From contig NZ_CP040094.1 in assembly GCF_013343235.1 (NCBI RefSeq), positions 5,451,001 through 5,515,000 of the forward strand: DNA of 64,000 nt, in the 5' to 3' direction. The number at the start of each line of letters is the position of its first letter. Position 1 is the first letter of the stretch. Below are positions 29,401-37,400 of the stretch, piece by piece. The notes beneath the pieces are model-generated. The model did no database searches. It was not told the origin of the DNA and worked only from the letters and a program-made list of their open reading frames with translations. The DNA comes from Nostoc sp. TCL240-02. Lineage in GTDB: Bacteria; Cyanobacteriota; Cyanobacteriia; Cyanobacteriales; Nostocaceae. Position numbers and translations under genes: made by a program.

Positions 29401-31130
29401 ATACCGAGGACACCAATAATCATTTCTAAAGACCGTTCAACGCAGATACCAATTAAAGTGTCTGGCTGAATTTGGTGATTTTGAATTAAGTAATGAGCTA
29501 GTTGATTCGCTTTTTGATTAAGTTGTTGGTAAGTTAGACTTTGGGATTCGAACACCAAAGCAAGATTATCAGGATTTTTCGCAACTTGAGCTTCAAACAA
29601 GCCAACCAAAGTTTGATTAAGAGGATAATCAGTTTGAGTTTTATTCCAGCGTTTTATTTGCTGACATTCGTCCTCTGTAAGCAACGATAGAGTATTAATT
29701 GGTTGGTTCGGGTTATCAATAATTCCCTTCAGTAGAACTTCAAAATGTCCCACCATCCGTTGAATTGTTTCAACTTCAAATAAATCTGTTGCATATTCCC
29801 ATTCTCCTATCAAACCTTGAGGAGTTTCGCGGAACATCAGCGACAAATCAAACAGCGTCGTTGTGTTTTCCCACTGAAAACGGGTTAGAGATAATCCAGG
29901 AATTTCTAGTTTCTCTTGAGTTCCACTTTGCAAACCAAACGCCACTTGAAACAGGGGATGATAAGAAAGCGATCGCTCTAAACCTAATTCATCAACTAGT
30001 TTCTCAAAGGGTAAATCTTGATGGTCATAAGCATCCAGGGTTACTTGCTTGACTCGTTCAAGTAATTCTAAGAAACTTGGATTTCCTTGCAAATTGGTAC
30101 GTAATGCTAGGGTATTGACAAAAAAGCCAATTAATGATTCTGTTTCTCGACGGTTACGATTAGCGATCGCAGAACCAACTACAATATCCTGTTGACCACT
30201 GTAGCGCGACAATAACAGCGTAAATACTGCAAGCATTGTCATAAACAGGGTAGTTTCTGACTCCTGACTTAAACGCTTCAACTTCTGCGTTAAATCTTGA
30301 TTGAGTTGCAAAAACTCACTACGTCCCCGATAGGTTTGAAGTGATGGACGGGGTTTGTCTGTGGGCAATTTTAACAGAGGCGGGACTCCGGCTAATTGTT
30401 TTTGCCAGTAATTGAGTTGGGTTTGCAGTACCTCTCCCTGTAACCACTGTCTTTGCCAATAGGCGAAATCGGTATATTGTAGAGATAATTCGGGAAAAGG
30501 AGAAGGTTTTCTGGCGCAGAAAGCATTATAAAGGCTGAACAATTCACGGCGAAAGATGTCCATTGACCAGCCATCACAAACAATATGATGGATAACCAGC
30601 AACAGCAGATGAGATTGATCGGCCAGTTGCAACAACTTTACCCGCAGCAAAGGAGGGTTTGATAAGTCAAATGACTGTTGTAATTCTTCTGCTGTTAACT
30701 GCTGCGCCTTGCTTAACTGGTCTGCTTCCGTCAATTGTCGCCAGTCTAGCAGTTGCATTGTCAGTTGAGGATGAGGATGAATCACCTGTATCGGCGACTC
30801 ATCGACAACACAGAAACTAGTACGTAAGACTTCATGACGTTGGACAATTTCTGCGATCGCTTTTTCTAACGCAGTTATATTCAGCAATCCGCTAATTTGC
30901 CAGAAAAACGGGACATTATAGACACAATTTTCGCCTTCTAGTTGGTCAATAAACCATAGTCTTTGTTGAGCAAAAGAGAGGGGAAGGTGTTGTTCTCGTG
31001 ATACGGGTGTTAACGGTGGAGTTAGCCTGCCATTCTTTTGCGGAGATTGCTGTTGCTTTTTGAGTTTTTGTAGGACTAATTCTCGTTTTTCTGGCGAAAG
31101 TCCTTCTAGACGTTTTAGTATATCGCTCAT
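23418..31130 (-). CDS. aptC: NRPS AptC-like: C-A-PCP-C-A-(N-MT)-PCP
   Basis: 2570 aa, two modules. Module 1: C (HHIVCDGWSMD near 185), A (YTSGSTGQPKG near 655), PCP (DNFFELGGHSLLA near 1033); pocket residues D-L-G-T-I-G-C-V-I, which fits the Hph/Hty position given the hph genes. Module 2: C (HHIITDGWSMG near 1235), A (near 1715) with pocket D-L-F-N-N-A-L-T-Y, the well-known alanine code, then an N-methyltransferase inserted after the A core (VWEIGCGTGMLLLKI near 2080), A10 motif LPLTPNGKVDRKALP, and PCP (DNFFNLGGHSLLA near 2504). This predicts Hph/Hty followed by N-methyl-Ala, matching ring positions 4 and 5 of anabaenopeptins. Confidence 0.94.
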   Translation of the reverse strand: MSDILKRLEGLSPEKRELVLQKLKKQQQSPQKNGRLTPPLTPVSREQHLPLSFAQQRLWFIDQLEGENCVYNVPFFWQISGLLNITALEKAIAEIVQRHEVLRTSFCVVDESPIQVIHPHPQLTMQLLDWRQLTEADQLSKAQQLTAEELQQSFDLSNPPLLRVKLLQLADQSHLLLLVIHHIVCDGWSMDIFRRELFSLYNAFCARKPSPFPELSLQYTDFAYWQRQWLQGEVLQTQLNYWQKQLAGVPPLLKLPTDKPRPSLQTYRGRSEFLQLNQDLTQKLKRLSQESETTLFMTMLAVFTLLLSRYSGQQDIVVGSAIANRNRRETESLIGFFVNTLALRTNLQGNPSFLELLERVKQVTLDAYDHQDLPFEKLVDELGLERSLSYHPLFQVAFGLQSGTQEKLEIPGLSLTRFQWENTTTLFDLSLMFRETPQGLIGEWEYATDLFEVETIQRMVGHFEVLLKGIIDNPNQPINTLSLLTEDECQQIKRWNKTQTDYPLNQTLVGLFEAQVAKNPDNLALVFESQSLTYQQLNQKANQLAHYLIQNHQIQPDTLIGICVERSLEMIIGVLGILKAGGAYVPIDPNYPQERIKFMLEDSGISVLLTQSHLKEQLPLTKLKHQIICLDRETFNSALIDNPNPQSNPDNLAYIIYTSGSTGQPKGVMIEHRAIVNLSLVWAETFQVQHNSRWLQFGSFSFDLSIGEIATALSAGACLYLAKKETLLPSQTLVDLLRDRKISHFTLPPSALSVLPQASLPDLQAVIVGGEACTAELVTQWGTKRCFFNCYGPTESTVIASISSCEPNGKKPSIGQPIANNSIYILDAHHQPLPPGLPGELCIAGIGLARGYLNHPDLTDEKFIEVELFGKTERIYRTGDLARWADDGNLEYLGRIDDQVKLRGFRVELGEIESLLLQNQSVKEAVVILYETDNNPRLVAYVTIKEKFSNLASQLKDYLKTRLPNYMVPSQIMVLDHLPLTPNGKLDRRVLPAPDTAISTNFEAFVTPTEELLATLWQTLLKAKSVGRQDNFFELGGHSLLATQLVARIRDTFGVEVSVRKVFEQSILSELATEIDKASSVIALPPITPQPENTPKNLSFAQSRLWFLDQLEGTGTSATYNMSTALQLEGKLNIEALRASFDYLIDRHTILRTYFPALEGEAQVVVQNPEDIEVLAIADLQSLDLQTQAETVQRLADSHAQEPFDLNTGPLFKAKLLQLSEQKNVLLINMHHIITDGWSMGVFKREWEQAYSAFAAGKIPNLSALPIQYSDYAAWQRSWLQGEILESQEDYWKQQLSDAPRLLDLPTDYPRPAQQSYQGGREEYSLSHEVTQRLKAISQQQGVTLFMTLLTAFSILLSRYSRQEDLCIGSAIANRTHNNTEGLIGFFVNTLVLRSKVKPEQSFSELLQQIRQTCLDAYSHQDIPFDYLVEQLQPERSLSHNPLFQVMMVLQNTQEAGKKVSLPRLDIQYLEQSLPFAKFDLTLDFSERGDQLHCMWEYATDLFAAETIKRIAGHFEVLLEAIIQNSQQPIHQLPLITTAEIQQLEVWNQTDINYPKNQTLVNLFEQQVAKTPDNIAVVFEDQSLSYQELNQKANQLAHYLLELKKEQQLPDNPLIAICVERSLLMIIGLFAILKAGGAYVPIDPSYPRDRIHLMLEDSNASVLLTINANKKQLPLEKLKNPCQVIFLEKEIWSDQPTNNPNPQSSPDDLAYVIYTSGSTGRPKGVAIAQYSPVALVKWAHSVYSAEQLAGVLASTSICFDLSIFEIFVPLTQGGSAIVVENALYIEQARKSPVPITLINTVPSAAAELLNMNAIPASVQVINLAGEPLKNSLVQALYQTTSVREVYNLYGPSEDTTYSTFTKVARNAQHEPTIGKAIANTHIYILDSYSQPLPPGIPGELCIAGAGLAQSYLHRPDLTAEKFLKVELFCKTERIYKTGDLARWLPDGNLQYLGRIDRQVKLRGFRIELGEIEASLLKHSKIEEAVVLLREDTDFDQRLVAYVVPTGKEDEYLQGEQVELWQQVFNDAYHQPQDIKDDPTLNLASWNDSYTGKPYPKAAMQEWRDKTVEQILELAPKRVWEIGCGTGMLLLKIAPHCQKYLGTDLVAAGLHYIEQHLQQQSLQEKVTLKQGAANQFDGIEKNNYDLVILNSVIQYFPSLDYLLSVLGGAIKAVKTQGKIFIGDVRNLHLLEAFHTAVEFYRAPDELSIKDLRQQIQKNIRTEGELLIDPNFFPALKQKFPRISHVQIQLKRGSAQTEMNRFRYDVVLHLDQTDISLAEPEWLDWHQQLNFETIERILTTQQPDLLGIKGVPNAYLTSEMLLLEESVQLDGTVSDLKAAVAQAKLGIEPEAFRTLARDLPYTPFIQYSSTGFSDYNVVFQRNIPGQSILPRFSQDKNLRLKPWQRYANQPLQYRTNQVDPALLEEWQDFLAKNLPDYMIPSHFMVLDQLPLTPNGKVDRKALPAPNATVSSTDIELPITATEKLLAELWAKLLKYEAIARQDNFFNLGGHSLLATQLIARIRDTFQVELALRKIFEFPTLSELASYLDSCIWVNFSTADMQPLNSDEEEIEL

Positions 31131-31162
31131 AATATTTATTGTTTAAAATTAGTTTTTTATCG

Positions 31163-31190
31163 AACCACAGAGACGCAGAGAACACAGAGA
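31163..31190. repeat. Copy of the ACAGAGACGCAGAGAACACAGAG dispersed repeat
   Basis: One arm of the inverted repeat seen at 4411-4485 recurs here in the 93-bp gap between aptB and aptC, upstream of the aptC start. Confidence 0.7.
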
Positions 31191-31223
31191 AATAACAAAA
31201 ATATCGAGTATTGGAATTAATAC

Positions 31224-34200
31224 TTACAAAAGTAATTCTTGCGTCACTTCTTGGTCTGACAACTGATCAACTTCCTTTAGAATCTGTGCTAGGGCATCAT
31301 TTTCTGCTTGTTCAATCTGTTGTTCGCTGACTTTTTGTGCGAGTTCAGCAATAGTTGGGTTTTCAAACAAATAACGCAAAAGAAAATCTAGAGAAAACAC
31401 CTCTCTTAAGCGAGAAATAACTTGAGTTGCCAATAAAGAATGTCCTCCTAACTCAAAAAAATTATCGTGAATTCCTACCTGTTTTAATTTCATAACTTCA
31501 ATCCAAATCGTAGCTAATTCTTGTTCAATTGGTGTGCGAGGAAGAACAAAATCAACCTCTAGATTTCTTTGATCAATATCAGGATCAGGCAAAGCACGAC
31601 GATTAACTTTACCATTAAGAGTTAAGGGCAAAGCTTCCAGAAATACGAAAGCAGCAGGAATCATGTAATCTGGTAGCTTTTTCTTCAGGAAATTTCGTAA
31701 GCTGCTTGGTGAACTATCCTTTGCAACAACAATATAAGCCACTAGGAATTTCTTCCCTGGTTCATCTTTCTGTGCAATAACTACAACTTGTTTTATCTCA
31801 GGATGTTGAATTAAAGTCGCTTCAATTTCTGCTAATTCAATCCGAAAACCGCGAATTTTTACTTGTGTATCAATCCGACCAATAAATTCCAAATTTCCAT
31901 CAGGAAGTCGGCGCACTAAATCTCCAGTTTTGTAAAGGGTATCTCCTTCAATAAAAGGATTAGGAATAAATTTTTCACGAGTTAATGTTGGTTGATTTAA
32001 GTAACCTCTAGCAACACTCGCACCACCCACATAGAGTTCACCAGGAACACCAATTGGAACTCGGTGTAAATTTTCATCTAGTATGTAAAATATGCGATCG
32101 CCAATGGGTTTTCCAATGGGAATTGAATTCACATTTTCAGCAAGTTGTTTAGGAATCGGGTAACAACAAGTAAAAACTGTGCATTCCGAAGGGCCATAAC
32201 CATGAATTAATTGCGTTTCCGGCAATAATTCTAAAGCGCGATGAACATGAGATACAGAAACAGATTCTCCCCCAAACAGTAGTTGTTTTATGCCTGACAA
32301 TCCTTGCGGCATTGTATCAATCATGAGATTGAATAATGCTGTAGTCAGAAATAGGGTATTAACTCTTTGTTCTTGAATAATCAGGCTTAAGCCTTCAGGT
32401 GTGGGAATTTTTTCTGGATAAAGCACACAACGCCCGCCATAAAGCAAAGGTGTCCAAAGTTCTAGGGTGAGTGCATCCCAAGAAATCGATGAATGCTGTA
32501 GCCAAGTTTGTTCTGCATCAAGGTGAATGTAATCAACCCCAAACATAAAACCAATGATGCTACGATGATTGACTTCTGTGCCTTTTGGTGTTCCTGTTGA
32601 TCCAGAAGTATAAATGATATAAGCTAAATTTTCTGGATTAACTTCAATAGGTAAATTATCTTCTTGATATTGGGAAATTTTTTCCCAATCTGCATCAATA
32701 TTCACCACAGTTTGATTATTGAGTGGAAGTCTATTTTGTAAATTAGTTTGTGTTAGCAAGATGGGCGTTTGTACATCTTCTAGCATGAACGCCAGTCTTT
32801 CGGAAGGATAAGCGGGATCTAGTGGAACGTAAGCCCCATCCGCTTTGAGGATAGCAAGAATTCCTACTACCATTTCTAGCGATCGCTCTACACAAATTCC
32901 CACCCTTACTTCGGGTTTAACTCCAAGCGATTGTAAATAATGAGCTAATTGATTGGCGTGGTTATTCAACTCCCGATAAGTTAAATGTTGCTTTTCATAT
33001 ACAAGTGCTACTGCCTCCGGCGTTTTTTCTACCTGTTCTTCAAATAAACTATGAATACATTCGTAACGAATAGAATCTATATTTTTATTATTCTCTTGTA
33101 GAATTATTTCTTCTTCTTCGGCTGCACTGAGCAGAGACAATTGGGAAATATCTTGTTGTAGATTGGTTGCCATTCCTGATAGCAGTGTTTGGAAATGCCC
33201 AATCATCCGCCCAATTGTTTCTTGCTCAAAACGGCTGGCATCATAGACAATCCTCCCAGACAATTTTGATTGAGGATTAACTACAACCGTTAGCGGGTAA
33301 TTAGTGCGTTCAAAACAACGAATATGACTAATTTCTAAAGTTTTTTTTGTATCCTGTTCAGCAGAATCTAGCGGATAATTTTCAAATACTAAAAGGCTCT
33401 CGAACAGAGGCATTCCTGGGGGAATATCACTCAAACGCTGAATTTCTGCCAGTGAATAATAAGCATACTGTTCCTGTTCAAATGCTTGACTTTGTAATTG
33501 CTTGAGCCAGGGTAATAATTCTGCTTTTGGTGTAATTTTTACCCGTATGGGGAGGGTGTTGATTAATAGCCCCACCATCGAATCTACCCCCGCAAGCGTT
33601 GGTGGACGACCGGATACAGTTGCACCAAAGACCACATCACTTTCCCCACTGTAGCGGGAAATTAGTAACGCCCATGCTCCCTGCACTAAATTATTCAGAG
33701 TTAAATGATGCTGCCGCGCCACATATTGCAGTTTTTCAGTTACCGTTTGGGATAATTGAAAAGTTTGCTCATTGTATATTCCTTGTTCTTGTTCCCTATT
33801 CCCTATTAAAGAGGTAGGAGTTTCAAACCCCTGGAGGGTTTGTTGCCAGAAGTTCTTTGCTTGAGCAATATCCTGTTGCTGTAACCAATTAATATATTCT
33901 CGATATGGGCGAGAGGGCATCAGGCGTAAATGTTCGCCTCGCTGATGTGCTTCATAGAAAGCTAAGACTTCTTTGAGGATAATCTGCATTGACCAGCCAT
34001 CAAAGAGAATATGATGATGGCTCCAAATAAATTGGTAAATATAGTCCTCTAGCTGAATGACAGTGAAACGCATCAGGGGAACTTGAGCTAGATCAAATCC
34101 TTTTTGGCGATCGCATTTCAAAAAGTTTTCTAAATGCTGTTGTTGTTCATCGGGCGTTAAATTCCGCCAGTCCAGTTCTTCCCACGAAAGATCCACTTGC

Positions 34201-34436
34201 TTACTCACCATTTGCAAGGGCTTTTCTATCTCTTCCCAATAAAAGGAACTCCGTAAAACTGGATTCCGCGCCACAACTTGCCGCCAAGCTTGCTGGAAGG
34301 TAAGAAAATTTAATTCTCCAGAGAGGATGCAAAGCAACTGCTCAAAATAAACTTCCGATTCTGGCGCATAAAGAGTATGAAACAGCATCCCCTGCTGCAT
34401 GGGTGAAAGTTCATAAAGGTCTTCGATGTTGTTCAT
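31224..34436 (-). CDS. aptB: NRPS AptB-like: C-A-PCP
   Basis: 1070 aa, single module. The condensation domain starts LYELSPMQQGMLFHTLYAPES, the D-C-L style found after epimerase-ending proteins, with HHHILFDGWSMQ near 144. A domain near 440-900 (YTSGSTGTPKGTE near 609) with pocket D-A-L-F-L-G-G-V-F, of the aliphatic Val/Ile type. Carrier DNFFELGGHSLLATQ near 994. It accepts the D-residue-bearing chain from AptA and adds ring position 3. An insert LIGNREQEQGIYNEQ in the C domain (DNA at 33780-33815) looks like translated intergenic-type repeat. The start is ATG at 34436, 50 bp after the aptA stop, with a heptamer repeat in between. Confidence 0.93.
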   Translation of the reverse strand: MNNIEDLYELSPMQQGMLFHTLYAPESEVYFEQLLCILSGELNFLTFQQAWRQVVARNPVLRSSFYWEEIEKPLQMVSKQVDLSWEELDWRNLTPDEQQQHLENFLKCDRQKGFDLAQVPLMRFTVIQLEDYIYQFIWSHHHILFDGWSMQIILKEVLAFYEAHQRGEHLRLMPSRPYREYINWLQQQDIAQAKNFWQQTLQGFETPTSLIGNREQEQGIYNEQTFQLSQTVTEKLQYVARQHHLTLNNLVQGAWALLISRYSGESDVVFGATVSGRPPTLAGVDSMVGLLINTLPIRVKITPKAELLPWLKQLQSQAFEQEQYAYYSLAEIQRLSDIPPGMPLFESLLVFENYPLDSAEQDTKKTLEISHIRCFERTNYPLTVVVNPQSKLSGRIVYDASRFEQETIGRMIGHFQTLLSGMATNLQQDISQLSLLSAAEEEEIILQENNKNIDSIRYECIHSLFEEQVEKTPEAVALVYEKQHLTYRELNNHANQLAHYLQSLGVKPEVRVGICVERSLEMVVGILAILKADGAYVPLDPAYPSERLAFMLEDVQTPILLTQTNLQNRLPLNNQTVVNIDADWEKISQYQEDNLPIEVNPENLAYIIYTSGSTGTPKGTEVNHRSIIGFMFGVDYIHLDAEQTWLQHSSISWDALTLELWTPLLYGGRCVLYPEKIPTPEGLSLIIQEQRVNTLFLTTALFNLMIDTMPQGLSGIKQLLFGGESVSVSHVHRALELLPETQLIHGYGPSECTVFTCCYPIPKQLAENVNSIPIGKPIGDRIFYILDENLHRVPIGVPGELYVGGASVARGYLNQPTLTREKFIPNPFIEGDTLYKTGDLVRRLPDGNLEFIGRIDTQVKIRGFRIELAEIEATLIQHPEIKQVVVIAQKDEPGKKFLVAYIVVAKDSSPSSLRNFLKKKLPDYMIPAAFVFLEALPLTLNGKVNRRALPDPDIDQRNLEVDFVLPRTPIEQELATIWIEVMKLKQVGIHDNFFELGGHSLLATQVISRLREVFSLDFLLRYLFENPTIAELAQKVSEQQIEQAENDALAQILKEVDQLSDQEVTQELLL

Positions 34437-34442
34437 GACAAT

Positions 34443-34484
34443 GGGGAATGGGGAATGGGGAACGGGGAACGGGGAATGGGGAAT
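34443..34484. repeat. Six tandem GGGGAAT/C heptamers in the aptA-aptB spacer
   Basis: Units at 34443, 34450, 34457, 34464, 34471 and 34478, exact period 7, third-base T or C variants only at the last position. This is a short tandemly repeated (STRR-like) element occupying almost the entire 50-bp spacer, where it replaces a normal ribosome-site context for aptB. Confidence 0.85.
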
Positions 34485-34486
34485 GG

Positions 34487-37400
34487 CTAATTATTTTTTT
34501 TGATTTTGGCGAGGAATTTGTCAAGCTGTTTTTGGCTGAGTCTGGCTGCTGAGAAGTCGGAAGGTGTATGACCGATCGCATCAGGAGATTGACAGTGGGT
34601 AATGAGCGATCGCAATGCCTCCATAAATCCAAAACCCAAATGCTCGATGGTGTCTCGTTTATGAACTTTCTCGCTGTAAGCCCAAGTCATTTCCAGTTTT
34701 CCAGCACGAATAAATCCGCTTACTCCTAAAAGGTGGCTGCGCTTGTTAAGTAAACTCTGTTGGGCTTTCATTTCTTTAGCCAAACCCAATACCGCAGATG
34801 CCGTAAGCACCTGATCGAACTGACCAAGGTAGTTAAAACTTACCTGTGCTTGGGGTAGTGCTTGTAGTTTCGCGCGTATTGTTTCATCCGGCTGCAAATA
34901 TCGCAATACACCATAGCCTATGCCTCGGTTGGGAATGCGTCGCAATTGTTCTTTAACTGACTTTAAAACCTCTCCTGGATGGTCAACTTCTTGTAGCTGC
35001 AAATGAACGGGGAATAAGGTAGTAAACCAGCCTATAGTCCTCGACAAATCCACATCCTCAAACAAGTCTTCTCGTCCATGTCCCTCTAGATCAACAAGCA
35101 GAGAACGTTCACCCGTCCATTGGGCAAAGCTTTGGGCTAGGGCAGTCAACAGCACATCATTAATTTGAGTGTTGTAGGCAGAGGGGACATCCTGTAAGAG
35201 GGCGCGGGTTTGTTCTTCAGTTAAAGAAAGTGACACAGAAGCGGTTGAAGCTATAGTGTTTTCCTCTTCACCTGAAAGATAATCTACTGGCAAGGTGGTA
35301 ACTTTCAAACTAGACTCACTTAGCCAGTAATCTAGTTCATCTTTAATCGCCTTTGATTTTGCATATTCTGTTAAGCGATCGCTCCAATATTGAAAGGAAG
35401 TAGTCTTAGGTGGTAATTTAATAGCTTGGCCACGGCTGATTTGTTGGTAAGCCTTAGCCAAGTCTTCAAGTAAAATTCGCCACGAAACACCATCTACTGC
35501 TAAGTGATGGATGATGAATAGTAAACGTCCAGGTTGATTGTTGTCCAACCTAAATAATGCTACTCGTGCGATGCCTGCTCTGGGCGTAGCCATCTCGTCA
35601 GTAGATAGATTCAAACTAGCTTGGAGTTCCGCATCAGCCGCTTGCATTGCTGTTTGTTGTTCTTCTGGCGACAGGTGCGACAAATTGATGACGCTAAATA
35701 ATTCGTAATTCGTAATTCGTAATTCGTAATTAAACTGCTGCCAGTTTTCGCCTTCCTGCACAAATCGCAGACGCAAAGCATCGTGATGCACCAACAATTG
35801 TTGTACAACTTGCTGCAATAGCTCTGGTTGCAAATCTGGTGGCACTTCCAGTAGTGCTGACTGGTTAAAGTAATCAGGTTCGGGCAAGTTCTGCTCGAAA
35901 AACCAGTGTTGGATAGGTGTTAGCCCCACCTTGCCAGTTACTAATCCTTGTTCGGCTTTGATAGAGCGAGTCATGCCTGCCACGGCAGCTAACTCAGCAA
36001 TGGTTTGGTACTGAAATAGTTGTTTAGGGGCAATTTGGATACCCGCCTGATTGGCACGGGAAATTACTTGAATGCTGAGAATGGAATCTCCACCCAGTTC
36101 AAAGAAGTTATCGTGGATGCCGACTTGTTTTAGTCTTAAGATTTCTGACCAAATTGCTGCTAATCTCTCTTCTGTAGGGGTTTGGGGTGCAACAAAGCTA
36201 TCTTCTGCACTCCGAGAAAGGTCGGGGGCTGGGAGGGCGCGATAATCTACCTTCCGGTTAGCTGTCATCGGTAGCGTTTCCAGTAGCACAAACGCCGCCG
36301 GAATCATGTAGTTCGGTAGTTTCTGTTTGAGGAACTGGCGCAATTCATCGGTGGTTGGTTGCGGATGGTGCGGAACAACATAAGCCACGAGTCGCTTTTG
36401 TCCGGGGATGTCTTCACGAGCAATCACCAGAGCTTGCAACACTTGTGGGTGTTGACGTAACACTGTCTCAATCTCTCCCAACTCGACGCGGAAGCCGCGA
36501 ATTTTAACCTGATCGTCAACTCGACCAAGATATTCTAGATTGCCATCTGCACGAAATCGTGCTAAATCCCCTGTTTTGTAGAGGCGATCCAATTTTGCAT
36601 TTTGGATAAATTTCTCTGCGGTAAGTTCAGTCCGTTGCCAATAGCCTCTAGCTAATCCGGCTCCGCCAATATGCAGTTCTCCGGGAACTCCTATAGGGAC
36701 AGGTTGCAGATATTTATCCAGGACATAAACCTGAGCATTGCTAATTGGTCGTCCAATGCTAACAGAGGAGGCTTCTGGGGTTAAGCGATCTAAGGTGGTG
36801 ATAACCGTTGCTTCCGTTGGCCCGTAACTATTAAGTAATTGGGGTGGATTGGGGAGGTGAGCAACACTACTGTGCCAGTGCTTCACTTTTTCTAGTTGAG
36901 CTTCTTCTCCACCAATAATCACCATTCTGAGACTTTCGGGAATTCGGGAGTCTTCAGGGGTAAGTTCCGCTACCAACTGATGCCAATAAGCTGTGGGAAG
37001 ATCCAAAACAGTTAACTGCCATTCTCGGCAACACCTCCAAAATTCATCGCTGGAGTGCAACATCTGCTCAGTTCGCAGTACCAATGTTGCACCGATCGCA
37101 AGACAAGGTAATATTTCTTCGATAGATGTATCAAAACAGATTGATGCAAATTGTAGAATGCGATAGCTTGCATTAATTCCATATTCATGCATTGCGGTCA
37201 TGACAAAATTCATCAATGACCGATGTTCAATCATCACCCCCTTGGGTTTACCTGTGGAACCAGAGGTGTAAATAATATACGCGAGATTATGGAGTTGAAC
37301 GTCACTAGTAGGATTGGCTGTACTGTGTTGAGCAATTATTTTCCAATCTGTATCTAAACAGATCGTTTTTCCGGCATAATCTGGTATTTTGCCGTGGAAT

